A stretch of 5,520 nt of DNA from CAYUPI01 sp964446585. GTDB lineage: Bacteria; Verrucomicrobiota; Verrucomicrobiia; Limisphaerales; UBA8199. Each line of letters starts with the position of its first letter. Position 1 is the stretch's first letter. The position numbers and the translations under genes are program-made. Shown in pieces: positions 1 through 5,363 of this stretch. The notes below the pieces were generated by a model. That model did not search any database and was not told where the DNA came from. It was given only the letters and a program-made list of their open reading frames with translations. The stretch covers positions 1-5,520 of the forward strand of contig CAYUPI010000126.1 of NCBI GenBank assembly GCA_964446585.1, given 5' to 3'.

Positions 1-386
1 TTAAGAGCGCTGTGAAGTGCAACCCGCCAACGAAGCCGCCCCAATCGCACCGTCTCGACGATGAGCTCCCGGAGCAGAGGGGTGACGTGGAGGACGGCAC
101 AATGATCTGGCATCTCATCCGCTATGCCCGGCCGAAGGTACAAGGTACGCATCGAAACAGCGCTTGGCATTCGAATTTTGTGGCGTGTGTCGGCTGGAAT
201 CCAAAGCGCAAATTGAGGCGGGATAAGCCAAAAGCTCTGCCTCACCGTGACTTCCATTACGCCACGTGTCGCATAGATAAGCTGGTCGGACTTGTGCGCA
301 TGCTCTGGCACCTCACAGGCCGGCGAATAATCGTAAGCAAAGCTTGAGATCGATACGCCGGGGCCTGGTTCGACCGAATGTCGCAT
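1..386 (-). CDS. AraC-family transcriptional regulator, N-terminal cupin part (truncated by window edge)
   Basis: This reading frame is open on the minus strand from the start to the left edge, so only the first 128 residues are present. The translation matches the effector-sensing cupin domain of AraC-family activators: HAHKSDQLIYATRGVMEV (residues 29-46), then IPPQFALWIPADTRHKIRM (55-73), VSMRTLYLRPG (77-87) and SPLLREL-like TPLLREL (102-108). His29, His31, Gln35 and His69 sit where cupin metal or ligand residues usually lie. The C-terminal double helix-turn-helix that would bind DNA lies outside the window. Start ATG 386 gives 28 residues before the first cupin histidine, as is usual for the family. 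ATG 407 and ATG 452 are in-frame alternatives, but the latter would overlap the VOC start codon head to head. No clear Shine-Dalgarno is seen. The gene is divergent from the VOC gene, which it probably regulates. Family call from remembered family sequences; target is inference. Confidence 0.87.
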   Translation of the reverse strand, partial: MRHSVEPGPGVSISSFAYDYSPACEVPEHAHKSDQLIYATRGVMEVTVRQSFWLIPPQFALWIPADTRHKIRMPSAVSMRTLYLRPGIADEMPDHCAVLHVTPLLRELIVETVRLGRLRWRVALHSAL

Positions 387-414
387 AATAGGAATAATAT
401 GGCGCATAAGCGGT
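378..414. promoter_or_regulatory. Probable AraC-type operator: direct repeat with 21-bp period
   Basis: Two copies of CGCATAA lie at 382-388 and 403-409. Aligned more widely (378-393 against 399-414) they agree at 12 of 16 positions. The spacing is exactly 21 bp, two helical turns, which is the arrangement of the araI half-sites bound by AraC-family dimers. The second copy ends one base before a possible -35 box of the VOC gene, the position expected for activation, and the first overlaps the regulator's start codon, as expected for self-control. The alternative is that it is simply a seven-codon duplication: if translation begins at 407, the protein would read MRHIIPI then MRHSVEP. Confidence 0.5.
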
Positions 415-415
415 C

Positions 416-444
416 TTGCGACTAGACTGTTTTTGTGGTCAAAT
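416..444 (+). promoter_or_regulatory. Possible promoter of the VOC gene, perhaps giving a leaderless message
   Basis: TTGCGA (416-421) and TCAAAT (439-444) are separated by 17 bp and resemble sigma-70 -35 and -10 boxes, each with four of six consensus bases. Transcription would begin about 450-452, at the ATG at 451, so the message would have almost no leader. That fits the lack of a Shine-Dalgarno before the gene. It is a weak match by sequence alone; its position next to the direct repeat is the main support. Confidence 0.25.
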
Positions 445-450
445 GACGCC

Positions 451-837
451 ATGAATACTCAACCAATTCTTGGCACCGCCAAAGCCGGATGCTTCGTCTG
501 CGTCACTGACCGCGCGCGCGCAAAGGCGTTCTACGGCGAAACTCTCGGATTGACCTTGAAGCACGAGGATGGCTTCGCGACTGTGTTCGATTCAAATGGC
601 ACTACGCTTCGCGTATCTCCCGCCAGAGATTTCAGGCCGCAGCCGTTCACGGTGCTTGGTTGGGAAGTTCCAGACATAAAGGTGGCCGTTAGAGCATTGA
701 CTGGCGCTGGGATTGAATTCGTTCGCGTTCAAGGTCTGCCGCAAGACGAGTTGGGGATATGGTCTCCGGCTCCTGGCATTTTCGTCGCCTGGTTCAAGGA
801 CCCAGACGGCAATATGCTGAGCGTTGCGCAACACTGA
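451..837 (+). CDS. VOC family protein (glyoxalase/bleomycin-resistance/dioxygenase fold)
   Basis: A 128-residue protein of usual single-chain VOC length, containing two beta-alpha-beta-beta-beta modules (about 5-60 and 65-128). Module one has the typical VTDRARAKAFYGETLGL (18-34). Module two has GWEVPDIKVAVRALTGAGI (70-88) and the closing WFKDPDGNMLSV (114-125). Glu72 in GWEV is a candidate metal ligand; the usual early His/Glu ligand is not evident near residues 12-16, so a classical glyoxalase I activity should not be assumed. Members act as lyases, dioxygenases or small-molecule binders in the cytoplasm; the substrate cannot be told from sequence. I chose ATG 451 over the in-frame TTG 433 because the family homology begins at residue 6 of the shorter form. 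It is divergent from an AraC-type regulator, which suggests induction by the compound that regulator senses. It converges with the esterase gene, leaving only nine bases between stop codons. Confidence 0.9.
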   Translation: MNTQPILGTAKAGCFVCVTDRARAKAFYGETLGLTLKHEDGFATVFDSNGTTLRVSPARDFRPQPFTVLGWEVPDIKVAVRALTGAGIEFVRVQGLPQDELGIWSPAPGIFVAWFKDPDGNMLSVAQH

Positions 838-849
838 CGCAAAACGTCA
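835..849. other. Small inverted repeat joining two convergent stop codons
   Basis: TGACG (835-839) and CGTCA (845-849) are perfect inverted repeats around a five-base CAAAA spacer. The left arm begins with the VOC stop codon and the right arm contains the esterase stop codon on the other strand. A 5-bp stem with no T-run is too weak to call an intrinsic terminator, though it could mark where the two transcripts end. Confidence 0.25.
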
Positions 850-1950
850 TCCAGCACGGTAACCGCGCCAAACCCACACCAGCGTATCGGCCAGGGTTTG
901 CTCGAAAACGCGACGGTCGCAGTGGCTTGTGCCGAGGCTGAAGACGAAACGGTGGTGGTAACCTTTGGCCCCTAGCGCCGCCGCCGTGCGCTCGCCGGCC
1001 ACGACCCAGTTGTGATGGGTTTCCTCGGGATCCTTCGGGCGCAGATCGTTTTCTGAGACGTGAGTGAATATGCGCAGCGGTTTCTTCGGACTTTTCTCAA
1101 TCAGATTCATACCGGAATGGTACTCCCAGGCGCCCAGCGGATACTTGGTTTTCTCCGGTGCATCGTCGTCCTGTTGAGCCACAAACGTGCCGGAATAAGC
1201 AATCACTCGACGGAACCAATCGGGCCGGAACCATCCCATGGATAACGCGGCCGCTCCGCCCGAACTGCAACCCATCACCGCCCGGTCCCAGGGGTTTTCA
1301 GTGAAGGCCAGCTTGGGGAAGTCGGCTTTGATCTCGGCGTTGGTCAGGACCGCGGGCAACACCTCGTCGTGAATGAATCGTGCCAGGCGGTCGGACATGG
1401 TGTCGTATTCGAGACCTCGCTCGCTTTTTTTGCCGTCGTTGCCTCCATTTTCGACCGCGATGGCGATGAAGGCCGGCAGCTTGCGGTTCGGATCTTTGGA
1501 AATCGTCAGATTGTCGAGCGCATTGCGCACCAGCTTGAGCTGACCCGGTCCGTCGTGAATGATGAGAATCGGAGCTTTGGCGCCATCGTGATAGGCGGCG
1601 GGGACGTAAACGAAAATCTTTCGTTCCTTGCGCACCGGCTTCGTTTCAGGCTCGAGCGTGGAATCGTCTCCGCGAAAAATTTTGCTGTCCGCGAGTCGCA
1701 TGCTGAACTCGAAGGATTTTCCCTTGGGATTCCCGCGATCCGTGAGATCGGGGTCAACCTGGTAATCGGGCCCGATGGTGACCTTGCCATCCCCTTCGAC
1801 TCCGGGATTTTCTTCGTGCGCATTTAGTTCCGCCGCGCCTGTAGAACCCACGAGCAGAAAGATGAGACTGATCGTTGCGAGCAGCGGAATGCCCAGAGCG
1901 TTTACCCTTTTACCTGTGTCGGACTGAACTTGAGTTGGCTTCATAAACAT
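847..1950 (-). CDS. Secreted enterochelin-esterase-like alpha/beta hydrolase (putative esterase, PF00756 type)
   Basis: The protein is 367 residues from ATG 1950. Residues 1-40 form a long signal peptide: basic stretch, hydrophobic core about 19-33 (ALGIPLLATISLIFLL area), and likely cleavage after GAA at 40, so the enzyme is probably exported. The catalytic domain begins about 110 with KIFVYVPAAYHDG; HDG at 132-134 lies at the oxyanion-loop position. The nucleophile is Ser229 in MGCSSGG (G-x-S-x-G), followed by the usual RPDWFRRVIAYSG. Likely acid is Asp302 in VSENDL and the histidine is His343 in GTSHC. This is the Fes/IroE/esterase D-like fold, which cleaves esters such as siderophores or acylated sugars; the substrate here is unknown. 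An upstream in-frame ATG at 2031 would bury the signal peptide and lies inside a hairpin repeat, so I rejected it; ATG 1944 is another option. An AGGAAGG lies at 1967-1973, rather far (16 nt) from 1950. No siderophore genes are adjacent. Confidence 0.85.
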   Translation of the reverse strand: MFMKPTQVQSDTGKRVNALGIPLLATISLIFLLVGSTGAAELNAHEENPGVEGDGKVTIGPDYQVDPDLTDRGNPKGKSFEFSMRLADSKIFRGDDSTLEPETKPVRKERKIFVYVPAAYHDGAKAPILIIHDGPGQLKLVRNALDNLTISKDPNRKLPAFIAIAVENGGNDGKKSERGLEYDTMSDRLARFIHDEVLPAVLTNAEIKADFPKLAFTENPWDRAVMGCSSGGAAALSMGWFRPDWFRRVIAYSGTFVAQQDDDAPEKTKYPLGAWEYHSGMNLIEKSPKKPLRIFTHVSENDLRPKDPEETHHNWVVAGERTAAALGAKGYHHRFVFSLGTSHCDRRVFEQTLADTLVWVWRGYRAG

Positions 1951-2012
1951 CGGCGGCGATGTTCTGCCTTCCTGCGCTGGCGGGCAAGATAGCATTATGG
2001 ATTGACCGTTTC

Positions 2013-2056
2013 CTCCGTCTACGCCAGCCATGCCGTAGCCTCTGAGCGTAGGCAGG
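2013..2056. repeat. Imperfect palindrome, candidate dispersed REP-like element
   Basis: CTACGC at 2019-2024 is mirrored by GCGTAG at 2046-2051, and the pairing can be continued outward with wobbles to about 2014/2056. A third CGTAG copy at 2034-2038 could pair with the left arm instead, so two alternative hairpins are possible. The unit contains the rejected upstream ATG (2031) of the esterase gene. Its build resembles dispersed palindromes that I recall from Verrucomicrobiota genomes, but copy number cannot be seen here. Confidence 0.4.
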
Positions 2057-2135
2057 TCCTCGTTCCGAAATTAGCGTGAACAGCGATCAGCGGTTTGAAA
2101 TGCGTGATCCGTCTCTCCGCGGTTTTGGCCATCAA

Positions 2136-2165
2136 CCCCGAAAGCTTTCGGGGCGCATATGCGCC
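2136..2165. repeat. Two fused perfect palindromes (18 bp and 14 bp)
   Basis: CCCCGAAAGCTTTCGGGG (2136-2153) is a perfect 18-bp palindrome. GGCGCATATGCGCC (2152-2165) is a perfect 14-bp palindrome sharing two bases with it. As RNA the first can fold with a 7-bp stem and an AGCT loop. No T-run follows on either strand, so an intrinsic terminator for the XRE transcript is possible but not well supported. Protein-binding site or part of a mobile repeat are alternatives. Confidence 0.5.
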
Positions 2166-2235
2166 AGAGCAAAATCCATTTGTTCATTGACAACAGTTGG
2201 AAACTATTGGAGGGAGTTGCTGTGAGCAAAGTTAT

Positions 2236-2261
2236 CGCGGCCCGCTGGATGCGCGGCCCGC
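2236..2261. repeat. Perfect 10-bp direct repeat with 16-bp period
   Basis: CGCGGCCCGC occurs at 2236-2245 and again at 2252-2261, separated by TGGATG. It lies in non-coding DNA between the XRE stop and the esterase start. It could be a regulator binding site or a small slippage duplication; two copies do not settle which. Confidence 0.4.
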
Positions 2262-2328
2262 AATCGGTCGGCTACCTGCCGGATACGTCCTTTGGGATTG
2301 TGCGGCGCTTTGAATTTCCTCGGGTCGT

Positions 2329-2697
2329 TCAAGGTCGGTTGGCGCTTCTGATGAGTTCCACGAGTTTTTGCAAATCCTCCCGCGAGGGTTTCTGGCCGGA
2401 AATGGTGCGGAAGAAGACGGGCAGTTGGGCCACGAGCTTTTCGTCTTTGAGGATATAGTCAGGGATGCGCCCCGAATCGACGGCGGCGTAGTCGAAGAAC
2501 TTGAGCCAGTCGTCCGAGCCTTGCTTGAGGCCGAGTTGTTTGGCCCAGGTTCGGAGAGTGTCCTCGTCCCGCGGCGGCGGAAGGACCTCCCGCTCGATCT
2601 TGCTCCAGTTGCTGGGGTCGTAACCGTTTGCGAGACAGAATTCGCGCAGGCCCAGGCGCTGACGTTCCCGGATTTGTTTTATGAATTCGCCAAACAT
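2329..2697 (-). CDS. Small XRE-family helix-turn-helix DNA-binding protein
   Basis: The protein has 122 residues. Residues 1-60 form a Cro/CI-type domain: helix 1 MFGEFIKQIRERQRL, helix-turn-helix LREFCLANGYDPSNWSKIERE (17-37, with the recognition helix at about 28-36), then the last helices around DEDTLRTWAKQLGL (45-58). The C-terminal half (about 76-118) ends in ALPVFFRT-like QLPVFFRTISGQKPSREDLQKLVELIR, a tail I remember from small XRE proteins that sit beside ImmA/IrrE peptidases or toxin partners. Here no partner gene is found on either side: upstream is non-coding and downstream there is only a 42-codon frame beginning at TTG 2332. A perfect palindrome lies 16 bp before the start codon, implying autorepression. 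ATG 2697 is fixed by the domain boundary. Family call is strong; the role (orphan regulator, or antitoxin that has lost its partner) is inference. Confidence 0.85.
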   Translation of the reverse strand: MFGEFIKQIRERQRLGLREFCLANGYDPSNWSKIEREVLPPPRDEDTLRTWAKQLGLKQGSDDWLKFFDYAAVDSGRIPDYILKDEKLVAQLPVFFRTISGQKPSREDLQKLVELIRSANRP

Positions 2698-3030
2698 AAG
2701 TCATCTTTCATGTTGTGGTAATACGTTTACCACACTTGGCAGATTTTCGCAGGCGTCTTTTGTGGAGTTCGCCTTGCGAACCGACGTTCCGATTTCGTTC
2801 GGCTTCTGAAGACCACATTCTGATTGACCGAGGCATTTCCTGTCGTCCCGTCCGGGACTAATGTCGTTAGGACGCGGACCCAAACTTGAGAGTTTAGACT
2901 GTTTTCTTTCATGCGTCCGGGTTCGGGTCCTGGGAATTATCTGTTTGTCTGAACCGATAGCATCGATCATTCTTCTGATATTGCTCGAAAAGGACCGATT
3001 AGCGTCGGCACCGGTTTTGCTCGTTGAAGC
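2698..3030. other. Gene-free divergent region between XRE and membrane hydrolase genes
   Basis: The flanking genes point away from each other, so both promoters should lie in these 333 bp. No open frame here has recognisable protein character. Besides the XRE operator, it holds a short hairpin, GTCCC/GGGAC around GTCC (2845-2858), and two crossing complementary pairs at 2870-2930 described under findings. TTGTCT (2945-2950) is the best -35-like hexamer before the hydrolase gene, but the -10 at 17 bp (CATTCT) is poor. Confidence 0.5.
2714..2734 (-). promoter_or_regulatory. Palindromic operator of the XRE gene
   Basis: TGTGGTAA (2714-2721) and TTACCACA (2727-2734) are perfect 8-bp inverted repeats with a five-base spacer. 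The site ends 16 bp before the XRE start codon at 2697 and would cover the -10 region; TATTAC at 2718-2723 on the minus strand is a candidate -10. This size and position are typical of operators bound by dimers of Cro/CI-type proteins, so the adjacent gene product is the likely ligand. The palindrome is seen directly; the binding partner is inferred. Confidence 0.7.
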
Positions 3031-3645
3031 ATGGCGCCTGAGACACATCTGTTCGCGAGCTGGCTGATCGCGGCGAAAACCACGCGCAACTTGCGCGACT
3101 GCCGGCTTGTGGCGCTGGCAGGAATCCTTCCCGATGCGGATGGGCTCGGATTGGTTGTGGACTGGATCACTAACGCGCGTGGCGGCGTCCAAACGGCGCT
3201 CTATCCCGAACACCACCACTTTCTGCTGCATGGCGCGTTTGGCGCCGTGCTCATTGCTGCCACGATGGCCGCCTTTGCGCAGGATCGCTGGCGCGTCGCC
3301 TGGCTCGCGCTGGTCACTTTCCATCTCCACCTGGTTTGCGATCTAGTTGGTTCCCGAGGTCCCTCGCCGCAGGACTTGTGGCCCATCTTCTATTTCGGAC
3401 CTTTCTCCCATAAGCCGATGCTGTTATGGCGGGGACAATGGCGGCTGGACGGATGGCAAAATCGATATTTCTCAGCGACGACCTTTCTTTGGGCGCTTTG
3501 GCTCGGAGCTAAACGCGGCGATTCTTTCGTGGGAGTTTTCAATCGTCACGCGGACAACAGCTTCTGTGCAGTGCTTGGAAAATGGCGTGAGGCGTTGCTG
3601 CTTCGCCTGCGTGGCCGGCCACGCGCGCTGCCGATCAAGAAGTAG
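3031..3645 (+). CDS. Membrane-bound metal-dependent hydrolase, YdjM/DUF457 family
   Basis: The protein is 204 residues, usual for this family. Conserved His and Asp residues appear in order: His6 in ETHLFASWL, ALAGILPDADGLG (28-40, Asp35 and Asp37), EHHHFLLHG (60-68) and FHLHLVCDLVGSRGPSPQDL (97-116, His98, His100, Asp104). These are the presumed metal ligands. Hydrophobic stretches at about 68-83, 88-105 and 148-160 suggest a membrane-embedded protein. The tail GVFNRHADNSFCAVLGKWR (168-186) is also familiar from bacterial relatives. Family members are annotated as putative metal-dependent hydrolases linked to phospholipase C-like enzymes; the E. coli YdjM member is under LexA control, but the reaction is unproven. 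ATG 3031 puts the first ligand at residue 6, as in relatives; the upstream sequence TTGAAG is a weak ribosome site. It converges with the desaturase-like gene 158 bp away and has no operon partner in the window. Confidence 0.85.
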   Translation: MAPETHLFASWLIAAKTTRNLRDCRLVALAGILPDADGLGLVVDWITNARGGVQTALYPEHHHFLLHGAFGAVLIAATMAAFAQDRWRVAWLALVTFHLHLVCDLVGSRGPSPQDLWPIFYFGPFSHKPMLLWRGQWRLDGWQNRYFSATTFLWALWLGAKRGDSFVGVFNRHADNSFCAVLGKWREALLLRLRGRPRALPIKK

Positions 3646-3803
3646 AGGGAAAAAAACCCCGGATGAACTGGACTCTGTTAGAACCAATGCTCGGCCCAAG
3701 GGCCGCCCATAAGCTTGGTTTGGTCACTAACTATGGGTTGACCCCCCGAACGGACTCAAGCGCGGAGCATCTGTTCTCATCACCCCGTCGAGCCGGAAGC
3801 TGC

Positions 3804-4964
3804 TCACTCCCTCACGCCGGTGCGAGACGCCTTGACCGCGCCCCTCATGGGTCGGGAGAACGGGTATTTAAATTGAGAGTAGTATCCGCGCGGAACAGGA
3901 TGCCCGGGAATTCCGTAACCGCTCGGCCAGGCGTCTTTCGGGAGGTGGTAGGTGCCGAACAAACGGTCGAGCAGCGGAAAATGAACCGCGAAGTTGACAT
4001 TAACCGCGGCCGGCTCGATTCCGTGGTGCCAGTGATGGAAGCGCGGACTGACCAGGATTTTTTCAAACCAGGGCAGCCGCCAGCCGAGGTTAGCGTGAAC
4101 GAAGGTCGAATAAACGTAAACCAGGAAGATGTAGCTATGCATCGCGGCGTCCGTGAAGCCAAGGACGTACATCGGGACGACCGTCAGGCTGCGCAGGGCG
4201 AAAATCTCCAGAAAATGCATCCGTGCGCCCGCCATCCAGTCCATGCTTTTTGCCGAGTGATGGACTGAATGAAATTTCCACAGCCAGGTGATGCGATGGA
4301 AAGCGCGGTGGACCCAATACTGAACCAGGTCGGTCAGGAACATGATCGCGAGGAATTGAATGACAAACGGCAGGGCGCCGACCCAATTGCGCACTCCGGC
4401 CATGGGGGTGAAAGCCAGAATTGTCTTCGCCGGGAAGAACGTGAGGAAGGTGAGGATTTGAACCATCAAGCTGCTGACCAGGTAATAGAACAAATCTTCG
4501 CGCCATTCGGGACGAAAGACCTCTTGATCGGACTTTCGCGGGAAAATGCGCTCGAGCGGGACAAAAAGGAGTCCAGTGAAAACCACATTCAACACGAACC
4601 AATCCAGGCCAAGAAAAACAGGAGCTGGACCCGCCGCCAGCGCTGTGGCGCGGGAACCGCCAAACAAACCGGCGAGCAGGGCCGCCGCAGCTGCGCTGGT
4701 GCCCAGAATTTTTCCGGGCCGCAACACCAGGCTCAACAGGGCCAAAACAAAAGCGACGATTAAGGCCGCGTGCAGTCCCAACCGAAACCAGACGCTTTCC
4801 TGCAAAGGGCGCGTCTCGGGCATCGCGAGCAATCCCGGGAAACGGAATGAAATCACGAGCAATAACCCCGCCACTCCCAACACGAGCCCAATAACCCCGC
4901 TCAGCCAGCCGCTGCCGAACCGACGCAGCGGCCGTGGGGATTCCAATTCACGGCGCAACCGCAT
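3804..4964 (-). CDS. Fatty acid hydroxylase/sterol desaturase family membrane protein with extended N-terminus
   Basis: The protein has 386 residues from ATG 4964. The C-terminal half is a typical fatty acid hydroxylase domain (PF04116) with all di-iron histidine clusters: QYWVHRAFH (215-223), FHSVHH (231-236), MHFLE (249-253), FVHANLGW (288-295) and FHHWHH (309-314). The ending YGIPGHPVPRGYYSQFKYPF (360-379) is also family-typical. Such enzymes use iron and O2 to hydroxylate or desaturate lipid chains or sterols in the membrane; the substrate is not predictable here. Before the catalytic core there are about four extra membrane segments (about 20-40, 62-82, 86-103, 117-137), making it longer than the usual 250-300 residues. 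The frame stays open upstream to ATG 5096, but those 44 residues are polar, Cys/Gly-rich and unlike the family, so I chose 4964, where a membrane protein with a basic start (MRLRRELESPRP) begins. No convincing Shine-Dalgarno is present. Confidence 0.9.
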   Translation of the reverse strand: MRLRRELESPRPLRRFGSGWLSGVIGLVLGVAGLLLVISFRFPGLLAMPETRPLQESVWFRLGLHAALIVAFVLALLSLVLRPGKILGTSAAAAALLAGLFGGSRATALAAGPAPVFLGLDWFVLNVVFTGLLFVPLERIFPRKSDQEVFRPEWREDLFYYLVSSLMVQILTFLTFFPAKTILAFTPMAGVRNWVGALPFVIQFLAIMFLTDLVQYWVHRAFHRITWLWKFHSVHHSAKSMDWMAGARMHFLEIFALRSLTVVPMYVLGFTDAAMHSYIFLVYVYSTFVHANLGWRLPWFEKILVSPRFHHWHHGIEPAAVNVNFAVHFPLLDRLFGTYHLPKDAWPSGYGIPGHPVPRGYYSQFKYPFSRPMRGAVKASRTGVRE

Positions 4965-5105
4965 CCTGGCATTGTGGAGGCTGCTCACAGCCGGGATATA
5001 GCTGCAGCATCCAAGCTGATCAAGCCCGCCGTTGCCAACCGACAGCGTGGCGCCCGAGACCGCAGCCCGGCACCAGCGTGCGCCCACGCACTGCATGACG
5101 CTCCA

Positions 5106-5127
5106 GATCCCGATTCGAGCCGGGATC
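5106..5127. repeat. 7-bp inverted repeat (hairpin) upstream of the desaturase-like gene
   Basis: GATCCCG (5106-5112) and CGGGATC (5121-5127) are perfect inverted repeats around eight bases, ATTCGAGC. It lies about 140 bp before the desaturase-like start and has no T-run, so it may be an operator or cruciform rather than a terminator. Confidence 0.4.
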
Positions 5128-5191
5128 GCTCAAGGCAGCAACATCGTAACAAAACGGGTCAAACCGGGGGTTAGCAGAGAGGCTCCCGAAG

Positions 5192-5230
5192 CGTGGCGCC
5201 CCAGCGGCGCTGCCTTCCGCTCAAGCCACG
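5192..5230. repeat. Nested inverted repeats, GC-rich hairpin
   Basis: CGTGGC (5192-5197) pairs with GCCACG (5225-5230). Alternatively GCGCC (5196-5200) pairs with GGCGC (5206-5210) around CCAGC. The two structures share bases and exclude each other. The region is non-coding and may be part of the same repeat-rich stretch. Confidence 0.3.
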
Positions 5231-5235
5231 GTCGC

Positions 5236-5285
5236 CGAAAATGGAGAAATGAAACAAAATGAGGAATTGGAAATTCGAAATCGTG
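5236..5285 (+). repeat. Purine-rich low-complexity tract
   Basis: The plus strand is almost all purines with repeated GAAA, GGAAA and ATGAGG-like words, such as GAGGAATTGGAAATTCGAAA at 5261-5280. It is A-rich within an otherwise GC-rich region. The pattern resembles degenerate ATTCGAAA-type simple repeats that I recall between genes of Verrucomicrobiota; this is a resemblance only. Confidence 0.35.
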
Positions 5286-5363
5286 AAGGCTGATACAACA
5301 GACCGCGTCGCGGCCGAAACTCGGCGCTGTCAAAGCGGACGCTCACTGGGGAGGCCGATTACG

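Larger units (their letters stand above)
1951..2328. other. Gene-free gap between the XRE and esterase genes
   Basis: Both flanking genes point to the minus strand, so this 378-bp gap should hold the end of the XRE transcript and the promoter of the esterase gene. No convincing coding frame was found. It contains, from left to right, a hairpin-forming repeat (2013-2056), two fused perfect palindromes (2136-2165) and a 10-bp direct repeat (2236-2261), each listed separately. I could not identify a convincing -35/-10 pair for the esterase gene. Confidence 0.6.

Noticed and set aside
12..347. Forward open frame of 111 codons at the left end
   Set aside because: Its product resembles no protein family, while the opposite strand encodes a clear AraC cupin domain over the same bases.
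1369..1827. 152-codon forward frame inside the esterase gene
   Set aside because: It lies opposite the strongly family-like esterase and shows no recognisable domain.
2204..2332. 42-codon basic minus-strand frame beginning with TTG that overlaps the XRE stop codon
   Set aside because: The overlap hints at translational coupling, but there is a weak start, no ribosome site and no recognisable product, and it crosses the 10-bp direct repeat.
2159..2458. 99-codon forward frame overlapping the XRE gene end
   Set aside because: No family character, it starts inside a perfect palindrome, and the overlapping XRE protein is clearly real.
2701..3330. 209-codon minus-strand frame upstream of the XRE gene
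   Set aside because: Polar, low-complexity product. More than half lies opposite the membrane hydrolase and the rest runs through the XRE operator; no toxin-like domain is visible.
3693..3735. Possible terminator between the hydrolase and desaturase-like genes (GGCC/GGCC and CCCATA/TATGGG arms)
   Set aside because: Stems are 4-6 bp with a poor loop size and no T-run, so a terminator is not supported.
4135..4763. Long frames (155 and 164 codons) over the desaturase-like gene in other frames
   Set aside because: Both are shadows of the GC-rich desaturase-like gene, whose histidine clusters establish the true frame.
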